Positions 32,792 through 41,459 of a DNA stretch of 54,288 bases are shown here, one piece after another. The number at the start of each line of letters is the position of its first letter. The first letter of the stretch is position 1. The stretch spans positions 1 through 54,288 of the forward strand of contig NZ_JAGMUL010000014.1 in assembly GCF_019049285.1 (NCBI RefSeq), read 5' to 3'. Made by a program: the position numbers and the translations under genes. This DNA is from Streptomyces sp. AC550_RSS872 (GTDB taxonomy: Bacteria; Actinomycetota; Actinomycetes; Streptomycetales; Streptomycetaceae). Under the pieces are notes generated by a model that did not search any database, was not told the origin of the DNA, and saw nothing but the letters and a program-made list of their open reading frames with translations.

Positions 32792-34237
32792 TCAGAGGTA
32801 GACGGTCTGGAGTTGCAGGTATCCGGCAAGCCCCTCGGGGCCGAACTCGCGGCCCATGCCGCTGGCCTTGATGCCGCCGAACGGTGCGGCGGGGTCGGGG
32901 AGGTAGTGGTTGACGCCGATGGTGCCGGTGTGGACGCGGCGGGCGACAGCCGCGCCACGCTCGGGGTCGGAGGTCCAGACGGTGCCACCGAGGCCGTAGT
33001 CGGAGTCGTTGGCGATGCTGACGGCGTGATCGACGTCGTCGTAGGCGATGACGGAGAGGACCGGGCCGAAGATCTCCTCGCGGGCGATGGTGGCGTTGTT
33101 GTCGACGTCGGCGAAGACGGTCGGCTGGACGAACCAGCCCTTGTCCCGGTCCGCGGGACGTCCGCCGCCGGTCGTGACGCGGCCGCCCTCGGCCTGGCCC
33201 TTGGCGATGCAGGACTCCACGCGGTCGCGGTGAAGCGCCGTGGCCATCGGGCCGATCCGGGTGGCCTCCGAGAGCGCGTCGCCGATCGTGAGGGACTCGA
33301 CGAGCGCGGTGAAGGTGTCCACGACCTCGCTGTAACGACTGCGCGGGGCGAGGACGCGGGTGCCGAGGAAGCAGGTCTGGCCGTTGTTGAGGAGGGTGGC
33401 GGAGAACAGGTCCTGGCCGATCTTCGCCAGGTCCAGGTCCGCGTCGTCCAGGACGATCGCCGCGGACTTGCCGCCGAGCTCCAGGCTGACCGGCCGCAGC
33501 AGACGTCCGCAGGTCTCGGCGATGGCGCGGCCGGCGGCAGTGGAGCCGGTGAAGGCCACCTTGTCCACACCGGGGTGGGCGACCAAGTAGGCGCCGACCT
33601 CCCGGCCCGCGGGGACGATGTTGAGGACGCCGGCCGGCACCCCGGCGTCCTCCGCGGCCTCGGCCAGCAGGAAGGCGTCGAGCACGGTCTCCGGGGACGG
33701 TTTGAGGACGAGTGTGCAACCTGCCGCCATCGCTGGCGCGATCTTGAGCATGGACAGTGTCTGCGGGAAGTTCCACGGAGCGATGGCCGCCACCACCCCG
33801 ATCGGGTTCTTGCGGACTTCCACGGATCCGCCGAGCAGCGCCGTGCGCGTCTCGCTCGTCTCCAGGCCGCGCGCCAGCTGTGCGTAGTAGCGCAGGATCG
33901 CGACCGGGAAGTCGGCCTCCAACTGCCGTGAGACCACGACCGGCATGCCGTTCTGGCTGCTGACGCGCTCCGCGAAGCCGTCTGCGCGCTGCTCCATCGC
34001 ATGGGCCAGCCGCTCCATGGCCTCGGCACGCCGGGCCGGCTCCCAACTGGCCCAGCCGCCGGGCTCGTCGAACGCGTGGCGGGCGGCGGCCACGGCCGCG
34101 TCGATGTCCGTCTCAGCGCCCTCGGGCACGTGGCCCAGCGGTTCCTCGGTGCTGGCGTTGACCGGCACGATCGTGCGGTCCGTGCTGGGCGCGGCCCACG
34201 TCCCGCCGATGTAGAGAGTGTCGTAACGCAGGTCCAT
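32792..34237 (-). CDS. Aldehyde dehydrogenase (NAD(P)+), aromatic-aldehyde type likely
   Basis: 481-residue ALDH. The cofactor region has GVVAAIAPWNFPQTLSMLKI and VAFTGSTAAGRAIAETCGRL, the general base Glu lies in SLELGGKSAAIVLDDADLDL, and the nucleophile is Cys289 in NNGQTCFLGTRV. EEIFGPVLSVIAY and PFGGIKASGMGREFGPEGLA complete the family pattern. GGAAGAG precedes the ATG. It is divergent from a double MarR regulator and close to a gentisate pathway, so 3-hydroxybenzaldehyde or a similar aromatic aldehyde is a likely substrate (inference). Cytoplasmic. Confidence 0.92.
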   Translation of the reverse strand: MDLRYDTLYIGGTWAAPSTDRTIVPVNASTEEPLGHVPEGAETDIDAAVAAARHAFDEPGGWASWEPARRAEAMERLAHAMEQRADGFAERVSSQNGMPVVVSRQLEADFPVAILRYYAQLARGLETSETRTALLGGSVEVRKNPIGVVAAIAPWNFPQTLSMLKIAPAMAAGCTLVLKPSPETVLDAFLLAEAAEDAGVPAGVLNIVPAGREVGAYLVAHPGVDKVAFTGSTAAGRAIAETCGRLLRPVSLELGGKSAAIVLDDADLDLAKIGQDLFSATLLNNGQTCFLGTRVLAPRSRYSEVVDTFTALVESLTIGDALSEATRIGPMATALHRDRVESCIAKGQAEGGRVTTGGGRPADRDKGWFVQPTVFADVDNNATIAREEIFGPVLSVIAYDDVDHAVSIANDSDYGLGGTVWTSDPERGAAVARRVHTGTIGVNHYLPDPAAPFGGIKASGMGREFGPEGLAGYLQLQTVYL

Positions 34238-34539
34238 GATCTGTCTCTTCCGGTGTGAAGGGGTCCGCCCGTGCGGCCACAGTGCGGTGCGCAAAGACGC
34301 GCAGCCGTGGGCGGATCGGGGAGGAGAAGCGCCAGGTGTACGGGGGCGTGAAAGCGATGTTTCCGGCGCGCACCTGGAGAACCTCACGATGAGGCGGGGC
34401 GACAGCGAGGGGATTGGGCCCGCCATCCAAAGATGGGACGACTCGTTGTACGCCCGGTACAGAATTCCGCCGATCCTTACCCCGCTTTGTTTCCAGGGGT
34501 TGACGCGCCTGTCGCATCGACGACCAATAGCCGTAACGG

Positions 34540-34553
34540 CACGAACTTTCGTG
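34540..34553. promoter_or_regulatory. Palindrome in the ALDH/MarR divergent gap
   Basis: CACGAA and TTCGTG face each other around CT. The gap 34238-34785 holds the promoters of the dehydrogenase and the MarR gene and no coding signal. GCACGAACT, the left part of this site, recurs at 35736-35744 upstream of gentisate dioxygenase, where AACT is also repeated at 35732, 35741 and 35751, so one regulator may control both units. Confidence 0.45.
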
Positions 34554-34785
34554 TCACGGACCCTCAGGCGAAGGCGGGCGGCGAGCGGATGTGCGTATGC
34601 GTGTCGCGGGTCATGGGCGGCAGCGTCACCATCGACACCGGTATGCGGCCCGACCCTGAACGCCGTACGGAACGGGTGACGGCACTGTGACGCGGCAAGG
34701 CCCCCGGCTTCCCCCGCAGCCGGCCCGCTACTCTGCCGCGGACCGGGGCGTCGCGGGCGGCGAACACCGAAGGGAGCGGTGCGAG

Positions 34786-35688
34786 GTGGTGCAGGGGTCG
34801 GCAGGCGCGCTCCCGGACGAGGCGGTCTTCGCCGCGGGCAGCCTGTTGCGCACAGCCCAGCAGGTCCACGACAGGCTCTGGCAGGAGTTGGTGCCCGACG
34901 GGTTCACCTCGCCGCAGTTCGCCGTACTGCACCGGCTGCGGATGCGTCCGGGCGTCGACCAGCGCACCCTGGGCGAGGCGCTGAGCCTGGACAAGGCCAC
35001 CGTCGCGGAGCTGGTGGCCCGGATGGAACAGGCGGGCCTGGTCGCCCGCGAGCGCACTGTCGCCGATGCCCGCCGCAATGCCGTGCGGCTCACCGGCGAA
35101 GGACAAACCGCGTTCACGTATCTGGCACCCTGGGTCGCCCAGGTACAGCTGCGGTTGACCACGGACCTGAGGCCCGAGGAGACCGACCGGCTGCTGCATC
35201 TGCTGCGAACGGTCGCCGGTGTCGCTCCCGCCGCCTGGACCTCCACGGCGTCCGGCGCGGTGCTGGTCGGTCTGCCCGCCGACCCCGCGCACATCCCCGG
35301 CCACCTGATCCGGGCCGCTCAGCAGCGGCACACCCGCTACTGGGCAGATGCCGTGGGACTTCGGCTGACCTCGCCTCAGTACGGCGTGCTCTACCGGCTC
35401 GCCCGCGAACCGGGCATCGACCAGACGACCCTCGCCGAACGGGTGGCCCTGGCCAAAGCGCCGGCGGGCGAGATCGTCAAGCGTCTGATCGCCCGCGGTG
35501 AGGTACGGCGCGAGCCGGACCCGCAGGACGGCCGTCGCAAGCTGCTCACCCTGACGGACGAAGGACTGCGAGTGCTGTACGAAGTGATGCCCGCTGTCCT
35601 GGACGTCCAGCGCAGGCTGACACAGGACCTCACAGACGACGAGCGGGCCGAACTGCTCGCACTGCTCCACCGGATGGGCGCAGCGTAG
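34786..35688 (+). CDS. Double MarR-type regulator (two MarR modules fused)
   Basis: About 300 residues with two winged-helix units. Module 1 has SPQFAVLHRLRMRPGVDQRT then LGEALSLDKATVAELVARME. Module 2, about 155 residues later, has SPQYGVLYRLAREPGIDQTT then LAERVALAKAPAGEIVKRL. The matching order shows an internal duplication; a normal MarR protein has one such unit and works as a dimer. GTG at 34786 has AAGGGAG about ten bases ahead; the frame is open to GTG 34687. Its place between the dehydrogenase and the gentisate genes makes it the likely repressor of aromatic catabolism. Confidence 0.85.
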   Translation: MVQGSAGALPDEAVFAAGSLLRTAQQVHDRLWQELVPDGFTSPQFAVLHRLRMRPGVDQRTLGEALSLDKATVAELVARMEQAGLVARERTVADARRNAVRLTGEGQTAFTYLAPWVAQVQLRLTTDLRPEETDRLLHLLRTVAGVAPAAWTSTASGAVLVGLPADPAHIPGHLIRAAQQRHTRYWADAVGLRLTSPQYGVLYRLAREPGIDQTTLAERVALAKAPAGEIVKRLIARGEVRREPDPQDGRRKLLTLTDEGLRVLYEVMPAVLDVQRRLTQDLTDDERAELLALLHRMGAA

Positions 35689-35783
35689 AGCGCTCCGTGC
35701 GAGGAGCATGCGGCCACTCCAAGAATTTAGTAACTGCACGAACTAGCAGGAACTAAGAATCGCCAAGAAAGGGAGATGCAGAC

Positions 35784-36866
35784 ATGGCAACATGTCGGTT
35801 CGAAGCGCCCGATGACGCTGCTCTGGATGCCCTGTACGAAGACATCGCCCACACGGATCTCCAGCCCTTGTGGGAATTGAGCGGGCTGCTCACCCCGACC
35901 CCGAAGGTGAAGGCCGTGCCCCACCGCTGGCGCGGCAAGGAACTGCGTGAGCTCGGCGAGCGGGCCGGAGAGCTGGTGCCGGTCGACCGGGGTGGCGACC
36001 GCCGGGTGCTGTCGCTGAGCAACCCGGGCCTGGGAGGTGCCCCCTACGCCACCTCCACGCTGTGGGGCGCCGTGCAGTACCTCGGCCCCGGCGAGACCGC
36101 TCCCGCACACCGCCACACACCGGCCGCGCTGCGATTCGTACTGGAGGGCGAGGGCGTGTGGACCCTCGTGGACGGCGACCCACTGCACATGTCCGCAGGG
36201 GACCTGGTCCTCACGCCGAGCTGGACCTGGCACGAGCACCACAACCCCGGTGACACGTCGATGACGTGGTTCGACGCGCTGGACCTGCCGCTCGTCGAGG
36301 CGCTGGACGCGGTGTTCTTCGAGCCGGGCTTCGAACCGGGCGAGGGGCGTACGGTCCCGTCCGCGACCGCCGGGCGCTCCGCCTCCGAGCGCCGGTTCGG
36401 CGGCGGTCCAGGCCTGCTTCCCGGCGGTTCCACCGCGCCGGCCCCGGCACACTCCCCGCTGTTGCGCTACCAGTGGGCGGACACCGACCGTGCCCTCACC
36501 GACCAGCTGGCCGAAGCGGGTTCGAAGGCCGAGCGGACAGGTCACGCTCACGTCCGCTTCGCCGACCCCACCAACGGGCGGGACGTGATGCCCACCATGC
36601 GCTGCGAGATGCACCGCTACCTGCCCGGGCACGCCGCGTCGGCCGAGCGGCGCACCGGCTCGGCGCTGGTCGCGGTCTTCCGCGGCGCGGGCGCCGTCGA
36701 GCTGGACGGCGTCCCGCACGCCCTCGCCCCGGGCGACCTCATCGCCATCCCGTCCTGGACCTCCGTACGCGTCCTCGCCGACGAGTCCATGGACCTGTTC
36801 TCGGTCAGCGACGCCCCCGTTCTGGAGGCCCTGTCCCTGTTTCGGGCCGAGACCGACGCCGGTTGA
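35784..36866 (+). CDS. Gentisate 1,2-dioxygenase
   Basis: 360-residue bicupin that cleaves gentisate to maleylpyruvate with Fe(II) and O2. The N-terminal cupin carries the metal ligands: His109 and His111 in GETAPAHRHTPAALRFVLEG, with WTWHEHHNPGD (His150, His152) behind. The second cupin (residues 260-350) has RCEMHRYLPG and GDLIAIPSWTSVRV. The start LYEDIAHTDLQPLWELSGLL is characteristic of the family. AAAGGGAG lies seven bases before the ATG. First gene of the gentisate operon; 64 bases separate it from the hydrolase. Confidence 0.93.
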   Translation: MATCRFEAPDDAALDALYEDIAHTDLQPLWELSGLLTPTPKVKAVPHRWRGKELRELGERAGELVPVDRGGDRRVLSLSNPGLGGAPYATSTLWGAVQYLGPGETAPAHRHTPAALRFVLEGEGVWTLVDGDPLHMSAGDLVLTPSWTWHEHHNPGDTSMTWFDALDLPLVEALDAVFFEPGFEPGEGRTVPSATAGRSASERRFGGGPGLLPGGSTAPAPAHSPLLRYQWADTDRALTDQLAEAGSKAERTGHAHVRFADPTNGRDVMPTMRCEMHRYLPGHAASAERRTGSALVAVFRGAGAVELDGVPHALAPGDLIAIPSWTSVRVLADESMDLFSVSDAPVLEALSLFRAETDAG

Positions 36867-36930
36867 GCCCGCTGCCCGCCCCTGTCCCGACTTGTCACCG
36901 ACGTCTCGCCAACCCAGCCAGGAGATTCTC

Positions 36931-37851
36931 ATGCGCATCGCCCGCTTCGACGACGACCGTATCGGCATCGTCGTCCACGACCGCGTCCTCGACGTCACCG
37001 ACCAGATCACCGCTCAGCTCGACGCGTCCCCGTACCGGGCCCCCTTCAGCCTCACCCGCCGGCTGATCACCCACTTCACCACCGTACGGCCGCTTTTGGA
37101 GCAGCTGGTGGCCGAGCTCGGCCCGGACGCGGGCCACCCGTTGGAGGACGTGCGGCTGCTGGCCCCGGTGGCCGACCCGACGAAGATCGTCGCGGCGCCG
37201 GTCAACTACCGCGACCACCAGTCCGAGATGAACGAGGCCTTCCACATCAGTTCCCTCGGCTTCTTCCTCAAGTCGCCGTCCTCGATCCTCGACCCCGGCG
37301 GCACGGTCCGCCTGCCCTACACCGACCGGCGTTTCGACCACGAGGCCGAGTTCGCGCTCATTGTCGGCCGCCGCGCCGGCCACATCACCCCGGAGCAGGC
37401 TCTGGACCATGTCTTCGGCTACACCGGCCTGATGGACATCACTATGCGCGGCGGCGAGGACCGCTCCACCCGTAAGTCCTTCGACACCTTCACCCCCATG
37501 GGGCCCTGGATCGTCACCCCGGACGAGCTCAGCTCGCCCGAGAACGTGGACCTGGAGCTGACCGTCAACGGCGAGCTCCGGCAGAAGGCCAACACCCAGG
37601 ACCTGATCTGGTCCGCGGCGCGCTTCCTCGCCTACGCCTCCACCGTCACCGTGCTGGAACCCGGTGACGTGGTCACGACGGGCACCCCCGCCGGCGTCGC
37701 CCCGATCGAGGACGGCGACAGCGTCGAGCTGACCGTGGACCGCATCGGGCGCCTGTCCGTGGAGGTGTCCGCCGAGGGTGCGGTGCCCTGCCCGACCGGA
37801 GGAGCCGGTCGTGGTCCTGTGCCGCCGCCCGCCCCCGAGCGCAGCAAGTGA
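36931..37851 (+). CDS. Fumarylacetoacetate-hydrolase-family enzyme, probable fumarylpyruvate hydrolase
   Basis: 306-residue FAH-fold hydrolase. Metal ligands Glu138 and Glu140 are visible in RRFDHEAEFALIVGRRAG, with KSPSSILDPGG before and TMRGGEDRSTRKSFDTFTPM after. The late motif DVVTTGTPAGVAPIEDGD is standard. AGGAG precedes the ATG. Between gentisate dioxygenase and the hydroxylase it should split fumarylpyruvate (or maleylpyruvate directly) into fumarate or maleate and pyruvate. No maleylpyruvate isomerase gene lies in the window. The end is an odd Gly/Pro-rich tail. Confidence 0.88.
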   Translation: MRIARFDDDRIGIVVHDRVLDVTDQITAQLDASPYRAPFSLTRRLITHFTTVRPLLEQLVAELGPDAGHPLEDVRLLAPVADPTKIVAAPVNYRDHQSEMNEAFHISSLGFFLKSPSSILDPGGTVRLPYTDRRFDHEAEFALIVGRRAGHITPEQALDHVFGYTGLMDITMRGGEDRSTRKSFDTFTPMGPWIVTPDELSSPENVDLELTVNGELRQKANTQDLIWSAARFLAYASTVTVLEPGDVVTTGTPAGVAPIEDGDSVELTVDRIGRLSVEVSAEGAVPCPTGGAGRGPVPPPAPERSK

Positions 37852-37927
37852 CCTGCGCCTTCTGAGACGTAGGGCCTGTGCCGTCACAGACGTACGGCCT
37901 ATGCCGTCCAAGACCTACGGAGACACC

Positions 37928-39115
37928 ATGACGACCCACCACATCGAGCGCACCGGGCTGCTCGTCATCGGCGGCGGCATCGGCGGAATGGGCACCGCGC
38001 TCGCCGCCGCCCGCGCCGGGCGGCCGGTCCGGCTGCTGGAACGCGCACCTGCCTTCACCGAGATCGGCGCCGGCCTCCAGGTCGGCCCCAACGCCATCCG
38101 GGTCCTGATGAACCTGGGCCTGTACGAGCGCATCGAGGAGGTCGCGGTCTTCCCCAGGCGCGGCGTCTTCATGGACGCCCTCACCGGGAAGTACCTGACC
38201 TCGCTCGATTTCGGTCCCGCCTTCCGGGAGCGCTACCAGGCGCCGTATGCGGTGATGCACCGCAGCGACCTGCTCGACATCCTGCTCGACGCCTGTCGGG
38301 CCGACGACCGAATCGTCCTGGAGAACGGCAAGGAGGTCGTAGCCGTTCGGGAACTCGACGGCGACATCGTGCGGGTCGAGTGCGCCGACAAAAGCGCCTA
38401 CGAAGCGGATGCGGTGATCGGCGCCGATGGCCTCAACTCCCGTGTGCGGGGGCTGATCGCCGACGACGAGCCTGTGTGTTCCGGGTACGCCGCCTACCGC
38501 GGCACCATGCCCGTGGGTGACCTCGGCTCGGGGATCGACGGTGACAGCGTGGTGTTGTGGATCGGGCCCGGCATGCACATGATCCAGTATCCGATCCGGC
38601 GCGGCGAGCTGTACAACACAGTCGCCGTCTTCCACAGCGACTCCTTCCAGCAGGGCAAGGACGACTGGGGCGGCCCCGAGGAACTGGACGCCCGCTTCGC
38701 CACCGCGTGCGACGAAGTGCGCCGCGGCGTGGCGCTCGTCGACCGGAGCCGGCACTGGAAGACCTACGACCGGGAACCCCTCGACCGCTGGACCACCGGC
38801 CGGGTGGCCCTCCTCGGCGACGCGGCCCACCCCATGCTCCAGTACCTCGGGCAGGGCGCCTGCCAGGCCCTGGAGGACGCCGAAGCCCTCGGCCGCGGGC
38901 TCGCCGAGCATGGTGACGACTTCACCAAGGTCTTCGCCGCGTACGAGCAGGGGCGGATACCTCGGGCCACCCGCTGCCAGACCACGGCCCGCACCTGGGG
39001 CGAGATCTGGCACACCGACGGCGTCGGCAGGACGTTGCGCAACCACATCCTCACCAGCCGCGCCGCCGACGACTACACCCACACGGACTGGCTGTACCTC
39101 CCGGCCTCCGAATGA
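37928..39115 (+). CDS. FAD-dependent monooxygenase, probable 3-hydroxybenzoate 6-hydroxylase
   Basis: 395-residue class A flavoprotein hydroxylase using NAD(P)H and O2. The N-terminal dinucleotide fold is VIGGGIGGMGTALAAARAGR, the middle motif GADGLNSRVRGLI, and the FAD ribityl motif GDAAHPMLQYLGQGACQALE at about residues 297-316. The QYLGQGA wording and length fit 3-hydroxybenzoate 6-hydroxylases, whose product is gentisate, the substrate of the dioxygenase two genes upstream. Salicylate hydroxylase is the main alternative. GGAG lies six bases before the ATG. It is 76 bases from the hydrolase gene and in the same operon. Confidence 0.88.
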   Translation: MTTHHIERTGLLVIGGGIGGMGTALAAARAGRPVRLLERAPAFTEIGAGLQVGPNAIRVLMNLGLYERIEEVAVFPRRGVFMDALTGKYLTSLDFGPAFRERYQAPYAVMHRSDLLDILLDACRADDRIVLENGKEVVAVRELDGDIVRVECADKSAYEADAVIGADGLNSRVRGLIADDEPVCSGYAAYRGTMPVGDLGSGIDGDSVVLWIGPGMHMIQYPIRRGELYNTVAVFHSDSFQQGKDDWGGPEELDARFATACDEVRRGVALVDRSRHWKTYDREPLDRWTTGRVALLGDAAHPMLQYLGQGACQALEDAEALGRGLAEHGDDFTKVFAAYEQGRIPRATRCQTTARTWGEIWHTDGVGRTLRNHILTSRAADDYTHTDWLYLPASE

Positions 39116-39179
39116 TCCCCATACGATGACCACCCCAGATCCGCAGCACATTTGACCTGGGAAGAAGCGAGGGAATGCC

Positions 39180-40487
39180 GTGCGGAAGCCAGCTGCCGGT
39201 GACATCGCCGCCGCGATCGCGGCACTCAGTCCCGGGCCGCGTCCCAGGGCCGCATCGGCTCGTGCCGCCCTGGGCACGGACGCCCTGGAGGAGGCCACTC
39301 GTGTCCTGGGCCCGGGGCCCGTGGCCTGGGCCGTCGAATGGGGCGCCCGCGCTCTGGGGACGGTCGTCCTGAAGGAGTCGGAGCGTACCGACCTGCCGGT
39401 CCAGGCGATCCACCGCTCCTGCGAGGCCCTGCTGCTGGAGATCCTGGCCAGACTCGCCGGCCACGACTTCCAGCCCGATGTCACCGACACCTACCGGCAG
39501 ATCGCGGCCTCCGCCGCCGAGCAGGCGGTTCCTTTCGACACGGTCGTCCGCAGCATGCGCGCATGCCAGCGGCTCTGGCTGGAGCAGTTGCTGGCCCGCA
39601 TGGGGCCCACCCTGCCCGCCGAGGCTCTGGCCGCCGTACCGCTGACGGTCGCCGAGGTCATGGACAGCACCATCACCTTGGTGGTCGGGGACTACCTGGC
39701 CGAACGCGAGCGCCTCGCCGAGGGCAGGGCGGCCTGGCAGCGGGCCACCGTCCAGGCCATCCTCGACCGTCGCCCTCTCGACATCGACCGCGCCGAGCGG
39801 GACCTCGGCCTCACCCTCGGCCACCACCACACGGGCATCGTGCTGTGGCGGCCCGGTGGAGCCACCGGCCCACGGCTGAACCGCGTGGCCGCCCAGTTCG
39901 CCGACCGGCTGCCCGGCGCCACCCTGCTCACGGTCACCGCTGAGGGAGACCGGCTCTGGGCCTGGCTGAGTCGCGCCCTGCGCCCGGGAGACCGGGAGCG
40001 GGAGGCTCTGGCCTCCGTACGGCCCGCGCTCGCCGGCACCCGCGCGGTCATCGGGCCGTCAGCACCCGGTACCGACGGATTTCGGCGCACCCACCTGCAG
40101 GCACTCGACACCGCACGCGTCGTCGAAGCCACGCCCACACCCGACGACGTCACCGACTGGCACACCGTCAGCCTGCCGGCCACGGTCTCCGCAGATCTGG
40201 AACGCGTGCGGTGGTACGTCCAGGAGACGCTCGGCCCTCTCGCCAAGGACGACCCGACCGCCGCCGAGCACCGGGCCACCCTCCTCAGCTATCTGGAAAC
40301 CGGCCAGAGCCTGATCCGCACCGCCGAGGAGCAGCACGTGCACCGCAACACGATCGTCTACCGGATGCACCGCATCGAGGAGCTGCTGCCCGCTCCCCTC
40401 AGCGAACAGCGCCTGAAGATCCACCTCGCACTCCGCCTCGCCGTCCAGTACGGCGCCGGGACGTGGCACAGCCCCCAGGCCGACTGA
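39180..40487 (+). CDS. PucR/CdaR-family transcriptional regulator
   Basis: 435-residue regulator. A helical sensor half (residues 1-170, with VTDTYRQIAASAAEQAVPFD) and a GGDEF-like middle (180-290) lead to the PucR C-terminal HTH (about 365-425): HRATLLSYLETGQSLIRTAE then EQHVHRNTIVYRMHRIEELL. GTG at 39180 has GAGGGA about seven bases ahead. It follows the hydroxylase by 64 bases and is probably part of, and a regulator of, the gentisate operon, sensing an aromatic acid. A hairpin terminator follows. Confidence 0.88.
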   Translation: MRKPAAGDIAAAIAALSPGPRPRAASARAALGTDALEEATRVLGPGPVAWAVEWGARALGTVVLKESERTDLPVQAIHRSCEALLLEILARLAGHDFQPDVTDTYRQIAASAAEQAVPFDTVVRSMRACQRLWLEQLLARMGPTLPAEALAAVPLTVAEVMDSTITLVVGDYLAERERLAEGRAAWQRATVQAILDRRPLDIDRAERDLGLTLGHHHTGIVLWRPGGATGPRLNRVAAQFADRLPGATLLTVTAEGDRLWAWLSRALRPGDREREALASVRPALAGTRAVIGPSAPGTDGFRRTHLQALDTARVVEATPTPDDVTDWHTVSLPATVSADLERVRWYVQETLGPLAKDDPTAAEHRATLLSYLETGQSLIRTAEEQHVHRNTIVYRMHRIEELLPAPLSEQRLKIHLALRLAVQYGAGTWHSPQAD

Positions 40488-40502
40488 CATCGAACAGCCC
40501 CT

Positions 40503-40529
40503 GGCCGCCGTTCAATTCGAACGGGGGCC
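40503..40529 (+). terminator. Terminator after the gentisate operon
   Basis: GGCCGCCGTTC pairs with GAACGGGGGCC with one mismatch around a 5-base loop, 16 bases past the PucR stop. Confidence 0.6.
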
Positions 40530-40666
40530 GCTTCCATGATCGACTGCCACATCCCCACCTGCCCCGGGGACGCGCCTCTCCCAGACCTGCATATTTCCGT
40601 CGGGAGGACGGCCCGAGCAGGGCGAGGCCTCGAGGAGGCGGCCAGGCCAAGCCTGACAGGGCCTGG

Positions 40667-40681
40667 CATACTCAAAGTATG
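40667..40681. promoter_or_regulatory. Palindromic operator over the antitoxin start codon
   Basis: CATACT-CAA-AGTATG is a perfect 6-bp palindrome whose last three bases are the ATG of the antitoxin gene. A ribbon-helix-helix antitoxin would be expected to bind such a site. CATACT could also serve as a -10 box for a nearly leaderless transcript, since no ribosome site precedes the ATG. Confidence 0.55.
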
Positions 40682-40945
40682 GCAACGCGGAAGATCACCA
40701 TCACTGTGCCAGAAGAGCTTGTGGAATCGATCAAGGAGCGCGTCGACGCGCGCGGGGTGTCCGGTTACATCGCGGCCGCCGCCGCTCATCAGGACGCCAT
40801 GGACCGACTTCGCGAGTTGGCCGAACGCCTCGAGGAAGAGCACGGCACCGTGACAGACGACGAGCAGCAAGCAGCACTCGACCGCATCGCCGCCATCGAC
40901 GGCTGGCACGACGAGCAGCGATCACACTCGGACGAGGCCGCGTGA
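40679..40945 (+). CDS. Ribbon-helix-helix antitoxin
   Basis: 88 residues. MATRKITITVPEELVESIKE is a CopG/VapB-like ribbon-helix-helix start, followed by RGVSGYIAAAAAHQDAMDRL and an acidic C-terminal tail that would wrap the toxin. There is no ribosome site; the ATG is part of a palindrome. The stop overlaps the toxin start by four bases, the usual antitoxin-first order. It neutralises the PIN toxin and probably represses the pair. Confidence 0.85.
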   Translation: MATRKITITVPEELVESIKERVDARGVSGYIAAAAAHQDAMDRLRELAERLEEEHGTVTDDEQQAALDRIAAIDGWHDEQRSHSDEAA

Positions 40946-41388
40946 GCCGCACCTCGCGAGCGAAGCTGCACCGGCCGCGACAGCGCGTCTTCGTGTTCGA
41001 CTCCGAGGCTCTGTCCAAGGCGGTTCAGGGCGACCGGGAGATGGCTGCGCTGATCAAGACGGCTCCGCGGCTCGACATCCCGATCGTCACCTCGGCGCTC
41101 ACGACCTTGGAGGCATGGGATCCACGCGAAACGTCGAGGCAGGCACTGTGGAACTGGACGCTGTCCCGGATCCGCATCGTGCACACGGACGATCAGGTGA
41201 TCGCCATGGCGCGCGACATGCGGAAGACAGCTGGCCTACACGGGCACAAGTACGCCATCGACGCCATTCTGGCGGCTGTGGCCGGGCGGGAGGCCGTGCA
41301 GGGAGCTCAGGCAACAGTCTTCACCTCCGACACCGACGACATGAATCAACTCCTCGCGGGGCACCCCGTGCGAGTCGAGAAGGTCTGA
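40942..41388 (+). CDS. PIN-domain toxin (VapC-like)
   Basis: 148-residue PIN-fold ribonuclease. The acidic residues expected at the metal site are visible: Asp20 in VFVFDSEALSKAV, Glu57 in SALTTLEAWD, Asp107 in HKYAIDAILAAVA, and Asp130 in VFTSDTDDMNQLL. It starts GTG at 40942 inside the antitoxin stop (GTGA). VapC toxins cut tRNA or rRNA; the target here is unknown. It lies just inside the right end of the block that ends at core D, so it could stabilise the island. Confidence 0.85.
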   Translation: MSRTSRAKLHRPRQRVFVFDSEALSKAVQGDREMAALIKTAPRLDIPIVTSALTTLEAWDPRETSRQALWNWTLSRIRIVHTDDQVIAMARDMRKTAGLHGHKYAIDAILAAVAGREAVQGAQATVFTSDTDDMNQLLAGHPVRVEKV

Positions 41389-41459
41389 CGAAACGCCGCC
41401 CGCGCTGCACTCCGACCACTCGCCGGCTCCTCCGAGCAAACCATGCCCATGCCGGACAG

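Noticed and set aside
36895..39490. Long leftward frames opposite the gentisate genes
   Set aside because: They show only Arg/Gly/Val-rich shadow composition; the rightward genes have full families, ribosome sites and motifs.
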